A stretch of DNA of 64,000 nucleotides from Lysinibacillus sp. OF-1 (GCF_028356935.1 NZ_CP102798.1:4646096-4710095); one strand, 5' to 3'. Counted from the first letter of the stretch, positions 9,601 to 18,018 are shown. The notes: generated by a model from the sequence alone, not told the origin. Numbers and translations: made by a program.

Positions 9601-10429
9601 TTGGCGTATCTGTAGACAATGTTACTTTTGTTCCTGCATAGACTTCGCCTGTTGCTGGAACAGCTTTAATATTTGCTACTTGTGTTGGCTCATAATTTAA
9701 TACTAATTGGAAGCTTTTCGAGCTTAACGTTTTTAATTGATAAGTTCCGTTAAAAATTGAAGCAATCCCTGTCACGGTAATCACATCATTGTTATTGAAC
9801 CCATCTGCTTCAAATTGAGAGAACTGATAGCCTGTACGGTTATCATGGCGAATTAACAGCTCGTTATATGCTGCATCGACTGCTTTAAATTCAAATGTAC
9901 CAGACGTACCAGATGGCTTTAAATCTTTAATCTTCATATTTTCAAGTGTAATTAATTCACCTTGCATACTGTCATCAATCGGTAGATTCACTGTTTGTGG
10001 CGCTGGTGCTGTCCCAGTTGAAATTCGTTCAATTATCGGTGAATTAAATTGAACCTCTCCGCTATATAAACTCGTTTTCCCTGTGATTTTGACAATATCT
10101 CCAACAGCTAAGCTCCCTGCTTCTGGAGAACTGGAGAAAACATATACTCCTGCTGAATCATCCTGTACATAGAAGGCCTTACTTCCCCAGCTACCAGGTG
10201 TTGTCGTAACCGTCCCTTGAATTTGGACTGTGCGGTCCGTTCCAACCGCTGCACGAGCTTCAGCAATTGTTAATTCAGAAGTTGGATCCAATTGACTGAC
10301 CGATTCCCCCACTCCAATAGCTTCTGTCGTTTCCGCCTTTGCAATTGTTAAGTAAGGCAAAATCATAGAAATTACAAGTAAAAATGATAAAGCTATCTTG
10401 GAAACGACATTACATTCATATTTCTTCAT
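6626..10429 (-). CDS. Large secreted endonuclease/exonuclease/phosphatase-family nuclease
   Basis: 1267 aa. A signal peptide occupies ~1-32, with a likely cut near Ala-Lys-Ala. Two OB-fold-like blocks (~45-240 and ~330-505) resemble those of the secreted nuclease YhcR. Each is followed by a chitobiase-type beta-sandwich (Ile-Tyr-Tyr-Thr-Ile/Val-Asp-Gly-Ser) at ~250-330 and ~510-590, so an OB/sandwich pair is repeated; a third OB-like block follows. The catalytic EEP domain spans ~845-1150: Ala-Ser-Tyr-Asn-Ile-Glu-Asn-Phe, Leu-Val-Glu-Val-Gln, Ala-Gly-Asp-Met-Asn-Asp and Ser-Asp-His-Asp-Pro. A short beta-rich domain ends it. It probably degrades extracellular DNA. AAGGAG lies 7 nt before the ATG. 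It sits 76 bases after the SLH gene, likely in one operon. No sortase motif or SLH repeat is seen. Confidence 0.85.
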   Translation of the reverse strand: MKKYECNVVSKIALSFLLVISMILPYLTIAKAETTEAIGVGESVSQLDPTSELTIAEARAAVGTDRTVQIQGTVTTTPGSWGSKAFYVQDDSAGVYVFSSSPEAGSLAVGDIVKITGKTSLYSGEVQFNSPIIERISTGTAPAPQTVNLPIDDSMQGELITLENMKIKDLKPSGTSGTFEFKAVDAAYNELLIRHDNRTGYQFSQFEADGFNNNDVITVTGIASIFNGTYQLKTLSSKSFQLVLNYEPTQVANIKAVPATGEVYAGTKVTLSTDTPNATIYYTIDGSEPSTASMVYDAAAGIVVNEAMTIKAFATATGLNDSVITSLNFTVKDAPSTISITEARHKEIGQTVIVSGIVTAKLETATAHIQDEDGAAIAIYPVDSLTANIGDRVTVQGQVAEYSGLKQLTNISLVGKPIPSTIPEPHIIKSIEVAEDNESKLVTIKNVAITGSGQNFTGTDDVGTFAIYDKTRDSGLVSGKTYGEITGIIGQYTNHQLLPIRIIEDVTKVQDIKASHVGGVTAGTKVSLSTMTEGATIYYTVDGSTPTTASTKYTGEILVNKPMTIKAIAVKEGLTNSAIATFVYEIIDTKNAKISDIQGASHKSPYVDLTVNDVEGIVTFVINSTSFIMQENGPTFDGVKSTAIKVNKSAHNVKVGEVIKVAGNVIEAGGNSRLTDTQISATTMTKTGTAVIPEALVIGEDLFPPNKIIDNDGFAIFDPQEDGIDFWESIEYMRVSFPDARVIGPIYNNDSPIVVPSTTNNTFNVNGGLNIAADDYNPEKIMLEGVSGKNYDSGDRFNEALIGFVENFTDGYRLNTNKVFPDVIKANLQQEVTHLEPVVDKLNVASYNIENFSNNPANTSNEKVDRIAATFVKNMKSPDIITLVEVQDNDGQIDSGNADASESYMRLIHAIKAAGGPAYDWIDVMPINNTVGGAPGGNIRVGYLYNPTRVSLVTGIKGVGDQANTWTADGGLALNPGFVDPSKFVDTRKPIAAEFEFQEERVVIIGAHLNSKGGDGSLWGPTQPPVLESVTKRLQLAQAINDFIDKGLAMNPNLNIIVAGDMNDFEFTPALETLKGDVLTNMVDKAPEKDRFTYFFQGNNQVLDHILVSNNLADVTEIDLIHINANFTEAQGRASDHDPVLVQIDLKAGKEEIPTPILPENVYSFNNYKTGKLIVNRPSVSLTLGENTNIKNGIAVFSQYAEFHGEGFADKTVTISPKKGNAIIDFKGTKMGEIIIEGENVKEIRNLPVGANITYTKGASEEKIKFK

Positions 10430-10505
10430 TCGTTTAGCTCCTTATGATTTTTTATCTATACAATCAACTTTTTCCCTATCTTACAAAGGAATTTACTAGA
10501 AGTTA

Positions 10506-12338
10506 TTATTCAATTATTGTGTTCCCTTCAACGGTTAACCCATCTAAACTGATATTCACATTTGGTGCAGCAATGATTAAATCCCCTGCAATAGTACCAG
10601 TACTACCAGATGGCATTAAAGAGTACCTCCCTGAAGCTGTAGGTGCTGTTAGCGTTACATTCCCATTCAAGGTTTGACCATTCAAATCAATCATTACTAA
10701 ATCTGTTAGCGTTACATCTGCAGTCATTGGAGCTGTTAACCTAATCAAGTCTCCTGCTTTAGCTTTATTTAATGCTTGTTTTAATTCCTCCGCATTCTTT
10801 ACATTAAATTCACTCACTTTTTCTGGTGGAATAACCGGATCGGGTGCCACATTTCCTCCACCTGTATTTGGAACCCCTGTACTTGGCGAAGAACCTCCAA
10901 TAATGGCTTTAATTTGGGAAGCAACCGAGGCATAGTTTGTTATAATTTTTGTTACCGTTGAACCTGCTGGAATCGACAAGTCATTTATTAGTAAACCTGA
11001 ACCGATTGTAATTCGAGCATCAGCGTTTAGAACCGTTAAATATTTCACTAAACCAATAGCATTCAATTCTAACTCCACTGCCGTAGGAAGCAACAATCGT
11101 TCAAACTTTACATTCCCAGTCATATTCAGTTTTGCCGTAGATTCAATTGTTACCTTCGTTGCTGATCCATCAATATTTATAGCAGCAATGGGAGCTGCTA
11201 TGATAATTTCAGGAATCACCGTGTCCGTCACAATCGAAATATTTTGACGCTTGACTTGTACTTTTTCTGTGTGCGAATTTTTGATTTTCAATACAAGTGT
11301 ACTTTGACCATCTATTGCATCAGCTATAATTAAATCGCCAGTAATTGTAGTACCATCAAATTCCATTTTCCTCTTAACATTTGAGGTAATGGTTACATTT
11401 CCTGTAACTGATACATTTTTAACAGTCACACCATCTGCGTTAATTGTTATCGAATCGAGCGTTGCATTTGTATTGAATACAACGCCCATCTCTGCTGAAC
11501 CTGCCTTATTTAAAACAACGTTATTTACTTTTGTTATAATCCCATTTTCAATAGTTGCTGTAATTTTTGCTCCTGTTAGTGCGGTTTTATTTTTAGTTGT
11601 AAAAATTGACTTTACTGAATCACCAAATAAATAAGTTTTACCATTAATAGCAATTTCATTCGCTGTATATTTTTCAACTTTAAACGTTACACTTTGAGAA
11701 GGTTGAGTAGTCGGATTACTAACAGCTTCTGAACGAGTAATAAATGCAGCCAGTTGTCCTCGTGTTACATTGGAAGAACCATCAAATAATGTAGCTGTCT
11801 TACCAGTCGTTACGTTGTTTTCATATAAAGCAGCAATCGCTTCTTTATAATCTGCACGCACATCAGTGAACGGTAATGAATTCGTATTTGAAGCTTTTAA
11901 ATTAAAAGCGTTCGCTAAAATTTTTGCTACATGGTTACGTTGAATAAATTCATCCTGACGGAATGTTCCATCCTCATAACCATTAATAATCCCCTTTTCC
12001 TTTAATGCAGCAATTGCACCAAAATATACATGATTAGTAGGAATATCTTTAAAGTTTGGATTGCTAACATTCGATGTATCCAGTCCTAATACACCCGCAA
12101 TAATTTTAGCAGCTTGTCCACGTGTTACGTTTTGCTCAGATTTAAATGTCCCATCTTGGAACCCATTAATAATGCCACGATCATTTAAATTTTTAATCTC
12201 GTCATAAAATGGATGCGTTCGTTGTACATCCTTGAAACTACTAGCTTCAGATGCAATCGGTGCTACTACTACCGCTGAAGCCGTTAATGCCATTGCTGTT
12301 ATTGCTTTTAAATACTTCGATTTTCCCCATTTACGCAT
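10506..12338 (-). CDS. S-layer homology (SLH) domain surface protein
   Basis: 610 aa from the ATG at 12338; GGGAGGT lies upstream, though the 12-nt gap is long, and the ATG at 12359 is the alternative. A signal peptide covers ~1-33. Three SLH repeats follow (~34-85, ~93-145, ~153-205) with Phe-Lys-Asp-Val/Ile, Gly-Ile-Ile-Asn-Gly and Thr-Arg-Gly-Gln motifs; these bind pyruvylated wall polymer. The rest is beta-rich with a Ser/Pro/Gly linker near 475-500, ending in a short repeat-like domain. It is a cell-wall-bound surface protein. The ligand is unknown. It probably forms an operon with the nuclease behind it, and might help hold that enzyme at the surface (inference). The C-terminus ends abruptly within a beta-repeat pattern. 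Confidence 0.85.
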   Translation of the reverse strand: MRKWGKSKYLKAITAMALTASAVVVAPIASEASSFKDVQRTHPFYDEIKNLNDRGIINGFQDGTFKSEQNVTRGQAAKIIAGVLGLDTSNVSNPNFKDIPTNHVYFGAIAALKEKGIINGYEDGTFRQDEFIQRNHVAKILANAFNLKASNTNSLPFTDVRADYKEAIAALYENNVTTGKTATLFDGSSNVTRGQLAAFITRSEAVSNPTTQPSQSVTFKVEKYTANEIAINGKTYLFGDSVKSIFTTKNKTALTGAKITATIENGIITKVNNVVLNKAGSAEMGVVFNTNATLDSITINADGVTVKNVSVTGNVTITSNVKRKMEFDGTTITGDLIIADAIDGQSTLVLKIKNSHTEKVQVKRQNISIVTDTVIPEIIIAAPIAAINIDGSATKVTIESTAKLNMTGNVKFERLLLPTAVELELNAIGLVKYLTVLNADARITIGSGLLINDLSIPAGSTVTKIITNYASVASQIKAIIGGSSPSTGVPNTGGGNVAPDPVIPPEKVSEFNVKNAEELKQALNKAKAGDLIRLTAPMTADVTLTDLVMIDLNGQTLNGNVTLTAPTASGRYSLMPSGSTGTIAGDLIIAAPNVNISLDGLTVEGNTIIE

Positions 12339-12769
12339 ACTTAGAGTAATACCTCCCATTCCTATTTAATAAGGATGATTTTGAATCCAATCAATACAAT
12401 TAATTGTAATTATTAAACATTGCCAAAATATTGTTTAACATAGTAATTTTAACAGAAAAATAATAAATATATTGTTATTTAATATTAATATTCTAAATTT
12501 TTTGTAAAATGTTTATATTAAACTTTTACAATATTATTTAGAATAGTAGTTTTATAATAAAACCTCATTTTCTGTAATTACATTTTCACATGAACTAAAG
12601 GGCAATTGTGCCCCTCACCTCTATTAGACATTGAAAGGCCCGACACAAAAGTAAAACCTCTATAACTTTTGTACGGGAGGGCTGAAATAACCGAGGAGTT
12701 GGCACATTTGCCTGAACGTAGATAATACTCTTACCTTAAAGTTAACCTCAATGTCATATCCTTAATAGG

Positions 12770-12802
12770 AAAAAAGCCAGTGAGTATCCATCTCGCACTG
12801 AC
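12770..12802 (-). terminator. Probable terminator downstream of the MBL gene
   Basis: GCCAGTG (12776-12782) pairs with CACTGAC (12796-12802), with one G-T pair, and is followed on the - strand by TTTTTT. Confidence 0.6.
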
Positions 12803-12821
12803 CTAAAAAAAGGAGACAAAT

Positions 12822-12884
12822 AAAAACACCTTTCGTTGAAAAACGGGTATTAAATACAAAACATTCAACGTGGAGGTGTTTTTT
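12822..12884. repeat. Long inverted repeat, possible MITE remnant or terminator
   Basis: AAAAACACCT (12822-12831) pairs with AGGTGTTTTT, and inside it CGTTGAA (12834-12840) pairs with TTCAACG (12864-12870). It sits between AAAGGAGAC (12809-12817) and CCAATCTCCTTT, the two halves of a hairpin like the dus terminator, as if inserted in its loop. Confidence 0.55.
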
Positions 12885-12898
12885 CTATGGGTACTAAA

Positions 12899-12929
12899 CC
12901 AATCTCCTTTTTGTTTTACTTGTAATACA
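12899..12929 (+). repeat. 31-bp direct repeat, copy B
   Basis: This copy differs from 6400-6430 at one base. The copies are 6.5 kb apart and flank the nuclease/SLH module. Confidence 0.85.
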
Positions 12930-12946
12930 TCTCAAAAGATTATTGA

Positions 12947-13759
12947 CTACAGATTCTCTTCTGAACATTCTTTATTGACCATCTTTTTATTGTCAGTATG
13001 AATGCTTTTCATTCCTTCAAAAAACGAATACTCTTCCCTTAAACATTTCTCTAACTCTTCGTTATCCTGCGGAAGCTGTGCTAAGTAATGTTTAGAAAAA
13101 TGAATCCTATTTTGGATTTCTTGTTGGTTCTGTGTTGTCGTTCCGTGTCCTGGTATATGGGTTGTTATTTGATGATGCAGTAAAATATCTTCAGCTTTAC
13201 GAATAGTATTGACATAGTCTTTATAACTGCTAAAAATGAAAGGAAACTCAATATCTGACAAGTAATCTCCCGAAAGAAATAGCCCATACGGCTCTATCAC
13301 TGTAAATAAACCATCATTCGTATGACCAGGTGCTTGATAAAATGTCATAGTTATCGAATCTAACTCTAATGTTTGCCCATCCTCTGAAACGACAATATCT
13401 ACTGTTGGATATACAGGAGAATAGCTCCTCTGTATATAATAGCTTTGATCAAATTGTTTGATTTTTTGAATGCTTTTTGCTTTGTTCGGGTTTTTATCAA
13501 ATTGTTTAGATGCAATTACCTTTGCTCCTGGAAAGGCCCCTGAACCAATAATATGGTCAAAATCGCTATGAGTGTAAATAATATATAGTTGCTTATCACC
13601 TTTCATGTTGTTTATGTAAGCCTGAATTTCTCCAATTTCGCTAGGTAACCAATTAGGATCTGTCATAATTATCGCTTCATTCGTTTGAATGATAGCCGAA
13701 GTAGTCATATACAATGCACTTTGAAAAACAGTAATATTATCTTTTTGGAATTGAATCAT
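12947..13759 (-). CDS. Metallo-beta-lactamase-fold hydrolase
   Basis: 270 aa from the ATG at 13759 (or 13762 just before it); an AAGGAAGG site lies immediately upstream. The fold markers are Ile-Met-Thr-Asp-Pro-Asn, Thr-His-Ser-Asp-Phe-Asp-His, Ala-Pro-Gly-His-Thr-Asn-Asp and a later Ile-Pro-Gly-His-Gly. In the main metal motif His-x-His-x-Asp-His the second His is Asp (His-Ser-Asp-Phe-Asp-His), a variation seen in some hydrolase branches of this fold. It probably binds one or two metal ions. The substrate cannot be inferred. Transcribed alone, divergent from the MFS gene. Confidence 0.8.
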   Translation of the reverse strand: MIQFQKDNITVFQSALYMTTSAIIQTNEAIIMTDPNWLPSEIGEIQAYINNMKGDKQLYIIYTHSDFDHIIGSGAFPGAKVIASKQFDKNPNKAKSIQKIKQFDQSYYIQRSYSPVYPTVDIVVSEDGQTLELDSITMTFYQAPGHTNDGLFTVIEPYGLFLSGDYLSDIEFPFIFSSYKDYVNTIRKAEDILLHHQITTHIPGHGTTTQNQQEIQNRIHFSKHYLAQLPQDNEELEKCLREEYSFFEGMKSIHTDNKKMVNKECSEENL

Positions 13760-14113
13760 CATGAACCTTCCTTTTCCCCTTTTAAAAGGGAGCATCTTTA
13801 AGTGAGTATTTTAGATTTTGAACAGGAATTTCTTATTTATAGAGTTCGAGCAAAATCAGTAAATTCCTTCTTTAAGGAAAAGTGGAAGGTACTAGGAATT
13901 ATTTTTTATGTACATATTTAATACAAAAGCATCTTTATTGATATCCTTTAGGATTAGCAACAGAATGTGATTTCTCTGTAGTTTTGTCGATTTTGAGAAT
14001 CCATTCATTCCGATTTAATCTAGAAAGATTTTTTCTCGCTAAAATATTTTATGATATGATGTTTAGGTTGTTTATCTACTACACATTTATATTCATCTTA
14101 GAAAGAGGTATCT

Positions 14114-15304
14114 ATGCACAACTCACAATTATCCAAGCGACATTGGTTACTCATTTTAACACTTACGTTATTGACATTTGTACTAGGGACAAGCGAATTT
14201 GTTATAGTCGGAATCTTAACTGATATTTCCTCAAGCCTTCAAATGACTAATGCAAAAGCAGGCACACTTGTTTCTGCATTTGCCATTACATTTGCTATTG
14301 CCACACCACTAGTGATGTCAGCAACAAGTCATTTTCCAAAGCGTAAATGGATGTTGTTTTTGATCCTTTCTTTCATCGTCCTCAATGCTTTTTGCGTCAT
14401 TTCAACGAGCTACATCATGCTGCTTGTACTTCGTATTATGACAGCGATTGTAACAGGAGTATTAATCTCTCTAGCCATGATTGTTGCAAGCGAAACCATG
14501 CCGATAAACAAACGCGGACTTGCTATATCATTCGTTTTTGGTGGTTTCACACTAGCAAATGTCGTAGGAGTACCAATTGGTATTGTAATCGCAGGCTGGT
14601 ATGGTTGGAATGCCACTTTCATGTTAACAACCTTTCTAGGTGGTTTGGCGTTTTTGGCATCCTTTTTTGTCTTACCTAATCAACTCAGCCAAGTACGTAG
14701 TTCGATACGGGATCAGTTTTCTTTAATGATCAAGCCGCGTATTTTAATGGCCTTTTTCATTCCTGCTCTAGGATTTGGGGCAACTTACGCTGTCTTTACG
14801 TACCTTGTTCCTATTTTGAAGGGAATGGGAGCACCAAATAATTCTATTAGTCTAATCTTATTTGGTTATGGGTTTATTTCGATTTTCAGCAATATCCTCG
14901 CCAGTAAAATTGCCAGTCATAATGCTATCGGTCGCCTTCGCTTTGTTTTTCTTGTGCAGGCTATTGTTCTGACAAGTTTATTTTGGACTACAAATCATTT
15001 TATTTTAGGGCTGGTCAATATTGGCTTAATGTCATTAATGGCTATCCTCTTAACAACATCTACTCAGCTTTATTTAATAGACCTCGCTGAAATTTACCAA
15101 CCCAGTGCGAAAGGATTGGCTGCTTCACTTATGCCTGTAGCAAGTAACGTAGGTATCGCTTTTGGTTCTGCATTAGGTGGAATTGTTTATCATCAGGGAA
15201 ATTTAATGAATGTTACATGGGTCGGTGGGATTGTTGCCGTCTGTGCAAGTTTGCTAACTTTTCTTAGTCACCATTTAGATCAAAAACTAGAGAAATCAGC
15301 ATAA
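14114..15304 (+). CDS. MFS drug/metabolite exporter (DHA1-type)
   Basis: 396 aa with about twelve hydrophobic segments. After helix 1 it has Gly-Thr-Ser-Glu-Phe, and helix 2 is followed by a Lys-Arg-Lys turn, as in the AraJ/PbuE/YdhP branch of sugar, purine or drug efflux permeases. It should export a small molecule with proton antiport at the membrane; the substrate is not predictable. AAAGAGGT lies 5 nt before the ATG at 14114. A possible -10 (TATGAT) lies near 14050. Single gene with its own terminator. The 300 bases upstream hold only a weak 39-codon frame with no ribosome binding site. Confidence 0.85.
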   Translation: MHNSQLSKRHWLLILTLTLLTFVLGTSEFVIVGILTDISSSLQMTNAKAGTLVSAFAITFAIATPLVMSATSHFPKRKWMLFLILSFIVLNAFCVISTSYIMLLVLRIMTAIVTGVLISLAMIVASETMPINKRGLAISFVFGGFTLANVVGVPIGIVIAGWYGWNATFMLTTFLGGLAFLASFFVLPNQLSQVRSSIRDQFSLMIKPRILMAFFIPALGFGATYAVFTYLVPILKGMGAPNNSISLILFGYGFISIFSNILASKIASHNAIGRLRFVFLVQAIVLTSLFWTTNHFILGLVNIGLMSLMAILLTTSTQLYLIDLAEIYQPSAKGLAASLMPVASNVGIAFGSALGGIVYHQGNLMNVTWVGGIVAVCASLLTFLSHHLDQKLEKSA

Positions 15305-15352
15305 AAATGATAGAAACAATTGAAAATGCAATAAGACCTTTAAAATTAAACT

Positions 15353-15389
15353 AGGCAGATTCGCATTATAAAACGAATCTGCCTGTTTT
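15353..15389 (+). terminator. Terminator of the MFS gene
   Basis: An 11-bp perfect stem (15353-15363 with 15374-15384), then GTTTTA. Confidence 0.85.
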
Positions 15390-15460
15390 ACTTATAGCTC
15401 TGTCTCGTCAAAATGAACGGCATCTCTTGTGGAATATGCCTAATCAATGTTTTCAACGAG

Positions 15461-16000
15461 TTATCCTGTAATTAGATGTTTTTCTTTCATTGTACCAACT
15501 TGATTTAAAATCATTGCGCCAAACATTTGAATAATTGTCTTCACAATAATTTGTCCGAAAATGGCGGATGGTACGGCTTCCCAAGGTAATATATTAGCTC
15601 CAAGTGGACTCAAGCCGATTACTACGAAAATTGCAGAATCCAAAAATCCTCCAACAAGACCACTGTAGAACACACGCCAAGCCATTGGTAATTTTAATCG
15701 AGTATAGATTTCTGTATCAGCTGTTTCAGCGACAACAAATGATAGTGCTGACGCTACCACAATCAAAAGTGTATCCCCCAGTAGGAATGACACTACTGCT
15801 GATAAAATTAAAGCTGTAATAATAAATAAATACGTCTTTGCTCTACCATATTTATTTTGTACAAGGTCCCGAAAAATAAAGGTTGCCCCAATTAAAAACG
15901 TCCCCATTGGAACAATAAACATACCAAAGTGCAATGGTGCAAATGCTGCCGTTACTACATTAGCGATGACAATAGATAATAAATAAAACAATATTCTCAT
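15461..16000 (-). CDS. VUT-family queuosine precursor transporter
   Basis: 179 aa from the ATG at 16000, chosen because GAGGAG lies 7 nt upstream; the frame is open further, to 16042, without a site. Five or six hydrophobic segments and the family signature Thr-Phe-Ile-Phe-Arg-Asp-Leu-Val-Gln place it in the VUT/YhhQ (DUF165) family, for which E. coli YhhQ imports preQ0. It sits 41 bases after queE as the last gene of the preQ1-riboswitch operon, so salvage of preQ0 or preQ1 fits both family and context. It differs from the unrelated ECF-type QueT. Confidence 0.88.
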   Translation of the reverse strand: MRILFYLLSIVIANVVTAAFAPLHFGMFIVPMGTFLIGATFIFRDLVQNKYGRAKTYLFIITALILSAVVSFLLGDTLLIVVASALSFVVAETADTEIYTRLKLPMAWRVFYSGLVGGFLDSAIFVVIGLSPLGANILPWEAVPSAIFGQIIVKTIIQMFGAMILNQVGTMKEKHLITG

Positions 16001-16041
16001 ACTACTACTCCTCAATTTAAAAACATTTTTGTAATGGGACA

Positions 16042-16770
16042 CTATACGCCTCTTTTATTTCCCCAAACAAGGGCATGTAACTGTGGTAGTACTTTAACAT
16101 CTCTTAATTCTTCATCCTTCATCACTCTATCAATCAATGCATGATATTTATCCAATAAATGCATAATTAATTGTGAATTGTCAGTTGTCATGAGATCATC
16201 ATTACCGACTTGAAGATAAAAAGGAATCATTGGATATCGATGGTGAATTTGTTTAGCATAATCGTAATCCTCTTGATTAAAAACGACTATTTTGAGAGAT
16301 ATATGGTGATTACTGTTTTGATTTTTAAGCTTTTCGAAGATATATGAGAGCACCGAATAGTCTGTGGTCATTCCAGAACTAGGTGGCTTTGGAGAAATGG
16401 TCAGTTCATCAATCTCATGCATCCATTTTTGCCACCTACTTCCCTGTGTTTCCACCCCAATTTTTATGTTGTTTTCTTTTAAAATGGCAATGAGCTCAGC
16501 TAAATGTGGATTGAGTGCAGGATTGCCGCCTGAAACCGTGACAAATGAGAAGCCATTGCCTCCAAGACGTTTCAACTCAGTCCAAATCTCTTCCGCTGTC
16601 ATTTGGACAATCAGATGCTTTCCACTGCCATCCCAAGTAAACGATGAATCACACCAAGAACAGGAATAATCACAACCTGCAGTTCTCACAAACATTGTCT
16701 TCTGGCCAACTACCATCCCTTCACCTTGAATCGTCGGTCCAAAAATCTCGATAACAGGTACCTTACTCAC
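16042..16770 (-). CDS. queE: 7-carboxy-7-deazaguanine synthase
   Basis: 242 aa, a radical-SAM enzyme that turns 6-carboxytetrahydropterin into 7-carboxy-7-deazaguanine. It starts near Ile-Glu-Ile-Phe-Gly-Pro-Thr-Ile-Gln-Gly-Glu-Gly and has the cluster motif Cys-Asp-Tyr-Ser-Cys-Ser-Trp-Cys-Asp-Ser. Ser-Gly-Gly-Asn-Pro-Ala and Ser-Pro-Lys-Pro-Pro-Ser follow, and Trp-Gly-Asn-Lys-Arg-Gly-Val ends it, as in Bacillus QueE. I chose the GTG at 16770, which overlaps the end of queD by 8 bases and gives the family length; the frame is open up to 16818. Confidence 0.95.
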   Translation of the reverse strand: MSKVPVIEIFGPTIQGEGMVVGQKTMFVRTAGCDYSCSWCDSSFTWDGSGKHLIVQMTAEEIWTELKRLGGNGFSFVTVSGGNPALNPHLAELIAILKENNIKIGVETQGSRWQKWMHEIDELTISPKPPSSGMTTDYSVLSYIFEKLKNQNSNHHISLKIVVFNQEDYDYAKQIHHRYPMIPFYLQVGNDDLMTTDNSQLIMHLLDKYHALIDRVMKDEELRDVKVLPQLHALVWGNKRGV

Positions 16771-17236
16771 CTTCCATCCACTCCCGTCTCGCTTCTGCAT
16801 AGCTTGTCGGAGTTTCATATAACCTAATAAACTCTACACATGCACCGTTATAGCTTGGTTCATCAAGCAATGCCTCTGCCAACTTTTCATAAATCCAAAC
16901 TACCATGTTTTCTGCTGTCGTATTCATGGGTGGAAGCGTTTCATTTAAATAACGATGATCCAAATGAATCTCTATTTTTTGTTTCCATATTTTTTTTATA
17001 TCGCCAAAATCAATCATCAAACCGCGTTCATCTGTGTAGCCACTCAATCCCAATACTACACGATAGGTATGACCATGTAGGTTTTTACATTTTCCCTCAT
17101 AATGATGTAAATGATGAGCAGCATCAAAGGTAAATTCTTTGCTTACAAGAACACGCTTTGCATGATAGTTCAATTGATCTCTTTGAATATCCTCATCTAT
17201 TTTTTGGAGCTTATCGACGATTTTAAAATCTAACAT
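16763..17236 (-). CDS. queD: 6-carboxy-5,6,7,8-tetrahydropterin synthase
   Basis: 157 aa. The zinc and active-site signature is clear: Phe-Asp-Ala-Ala-His-His-Leu-His-His, Cys-Lys-Asn-Leu-His-Gly-His-Thr-Tyr, Asp-Phe-Gly-Asp-Ile-Lys, Leu-Asp-His-Arg-Tyr-Leu-Asn, Pro-Thr-x-Glu-Asn and a late Glu-Thr-Pro-Thr-Ser. It converts dihydroneopterin triphosphate to 6-carboxytetrahydropterin. It starts 3 bases after the queC stop and overlaps queE, so the three are translationally coupled. The first ~25 residues are an extension before the core. Confidence 0.95.
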   Translation of the reverse strand: MLDFKIVDKLQKIDEDIQRDQLNYHAKRVLVSKEFTFDAAHHLHHYEGKCKNLHGHTYRVVLGLSGYTDERGLMIDFGDIKKIWKQKIEIHLDHRYLNETLPPMNTTAENMVVWIYEKLAEALLDEPSYNGACVEFIRLYETPTSYAEARREWMEGE

Positions 17237-17239
17237 CCC

Positions 17240-17899
17240 TTAAGACTCCTTCCTATAACGCAAATACTCATCAAGCCCTTTTTTTCGCAGTTTACATGCT
17301 GGGCATTCACCGCAACCATCCGCTATAACACCGTTATAGCAAGTCAACGTTCTTTCTCGAACAAATTCCAATGCCCCAAAACGATCAGCAAGCTCCCATG
17401 TCTGTGCCTTATTCAGCCACATCAACGGTGTATCAATAACAAAAGAATCATCCATCGATAAATTTAACGTTACATTCAAGGATTTAATAAAAACATCTCG
17501 GCAATCCGGATATCCGCTAAAATCTGTTTCACAAACACCCGTCACGATATGCTTAGCTCCTACTTGACTCGCTAAAACACCAGCAAATGAAAGAAAGAGA
17601 AGATTACGACCAGGCACAAAAGTCGATGGCAGCTCACCATTATCTCCGTCTTCTACTGTAATATCTTGTCGTGTCAAAGCATTCGGAGCAAGTTGGTTTA
17701 GGAGTGACATATCAAGAGTATGATGCTTGATTCCAAGTTCACTCGCTATCTCTTTTGCACATTCAATTTCAAGACGATGCCTTTGACCATAATCAAAAGT
17801 GACTGCCTCAACCTCTTTAAAACGTTCCCTTGCCCAAAACAAACAAGTTGTACTGTCCTGACCTCCACTAAATACAACAATTGCTTTTTCCTGCTTCAT
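17240..17899 (-). CDS. queC: 7-cyano-7-deazaguanine (preQ0) synthase
   Basis: 219 aa. The PP-loop Phe-Ser-Gly-Gly-Gln-Asp-Ser is at ~9-15 and the C-terminal zinc site has Cys-Tyr-Asn-Gly, then Gly-Cys-Gly-Glu-Cys-Pro-Ala-Cys. It makes preQ0 from 7-carboxy-7-deazaguanine, ammonia and ATP. AAGGGAG lies 8 nt before the ATG. It is the first gene after the second preQ1 riboswitch and heads queC-queD-queE-transporter. Confidence 0.96.
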   Translation of the reverse strand: MKQEKAIVVFSGGQDSTTCLFWARERFKEVEAVTFDYGQRHRLEIECAKEIASELGIKHHTLDMSLLNQLAPNALTRQDITVEDGDNGELPSTFVPGRNLLFLSFAGVLASQVGAKHIVTGVCETDFSGYPDCRDVFIKSLNVTLNLSMDDSFVIDTPLMWLNKAQTWELADRFGALEFVRERTLTCYNGVIADGCGECPACKLRKKGLDEYLRYRKES

Positions 17900-17920
17900 C
17901 TATAAAACTCCCTTATATCG

Positions 17921-17950
17921 AAAAAACAGCACTCTAAGAAAAAGTGCTGC
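17921..17950 (-). terminator. Riboswitch-controlled terminator before queC
   Basis: CAGCACT pairs with AGTGCTG (17927-17933, 17943-17949), with six T after it on the - strand. It lies directly behind the preQ1 aptamer, so it is the likely expression platform. Confidence 0.88.
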
Positions 17951-17956
17951 TTTCTT

Positions 17957-17992
17957 CTTAGTTTTTTTAAGAGGGTAGCTAAAAACCTCTTT
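17957..17992 (-). promoter_or_regulatory. preQ1-I riboswitch before queC
   Basis: On the - strand AGAGG and its partner CCTCT enclose a TTAGCTA loop; an A-rich tail with AACTAA follows, which pairs back into the loop. This is the class-I preQ1 aptamer pattern. It lies 27 bases after the queF stop codon. Confidence 0.93.
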
Positions 17993-18018
17993 CTTGATAT
18001 AACTATTCAAATCTTCAT

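Larger units (their letters stand above)
12360..12946. other. 587-base stretch without a gene: SLH promoter region and hairpins
   Basis: The first ~200 bases are extremely AT-rich and should hold the SLH gene promoter, but I cannot fix it. At 12645-12672 ACAAAAGT pairs with ACTTTTGT. The following bases vaguely resemble a thiamine (THI) box but do not fold like one. A - strand terminator (12770-12802), a long hairpin (12822-12884) and copy B of a direct repeat follow. No convincing ORF. Confidence 0.7.

Noticed and set aside
12640..12760. Possible thiamine (TPP) riboswitch
   Set aside because: Some short pieces (GGCTGA, CCTGAA, GATAATA) recall the THI box in order, but the conserved helices do not form and no thiamine gene follows.
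13802..13921. 39-codon + strand frame upstream of the MFS gene
   Set aside because: GTG start without a ribosome binding site and no recognisable product; it may be a gene scrap but cannot be supported.
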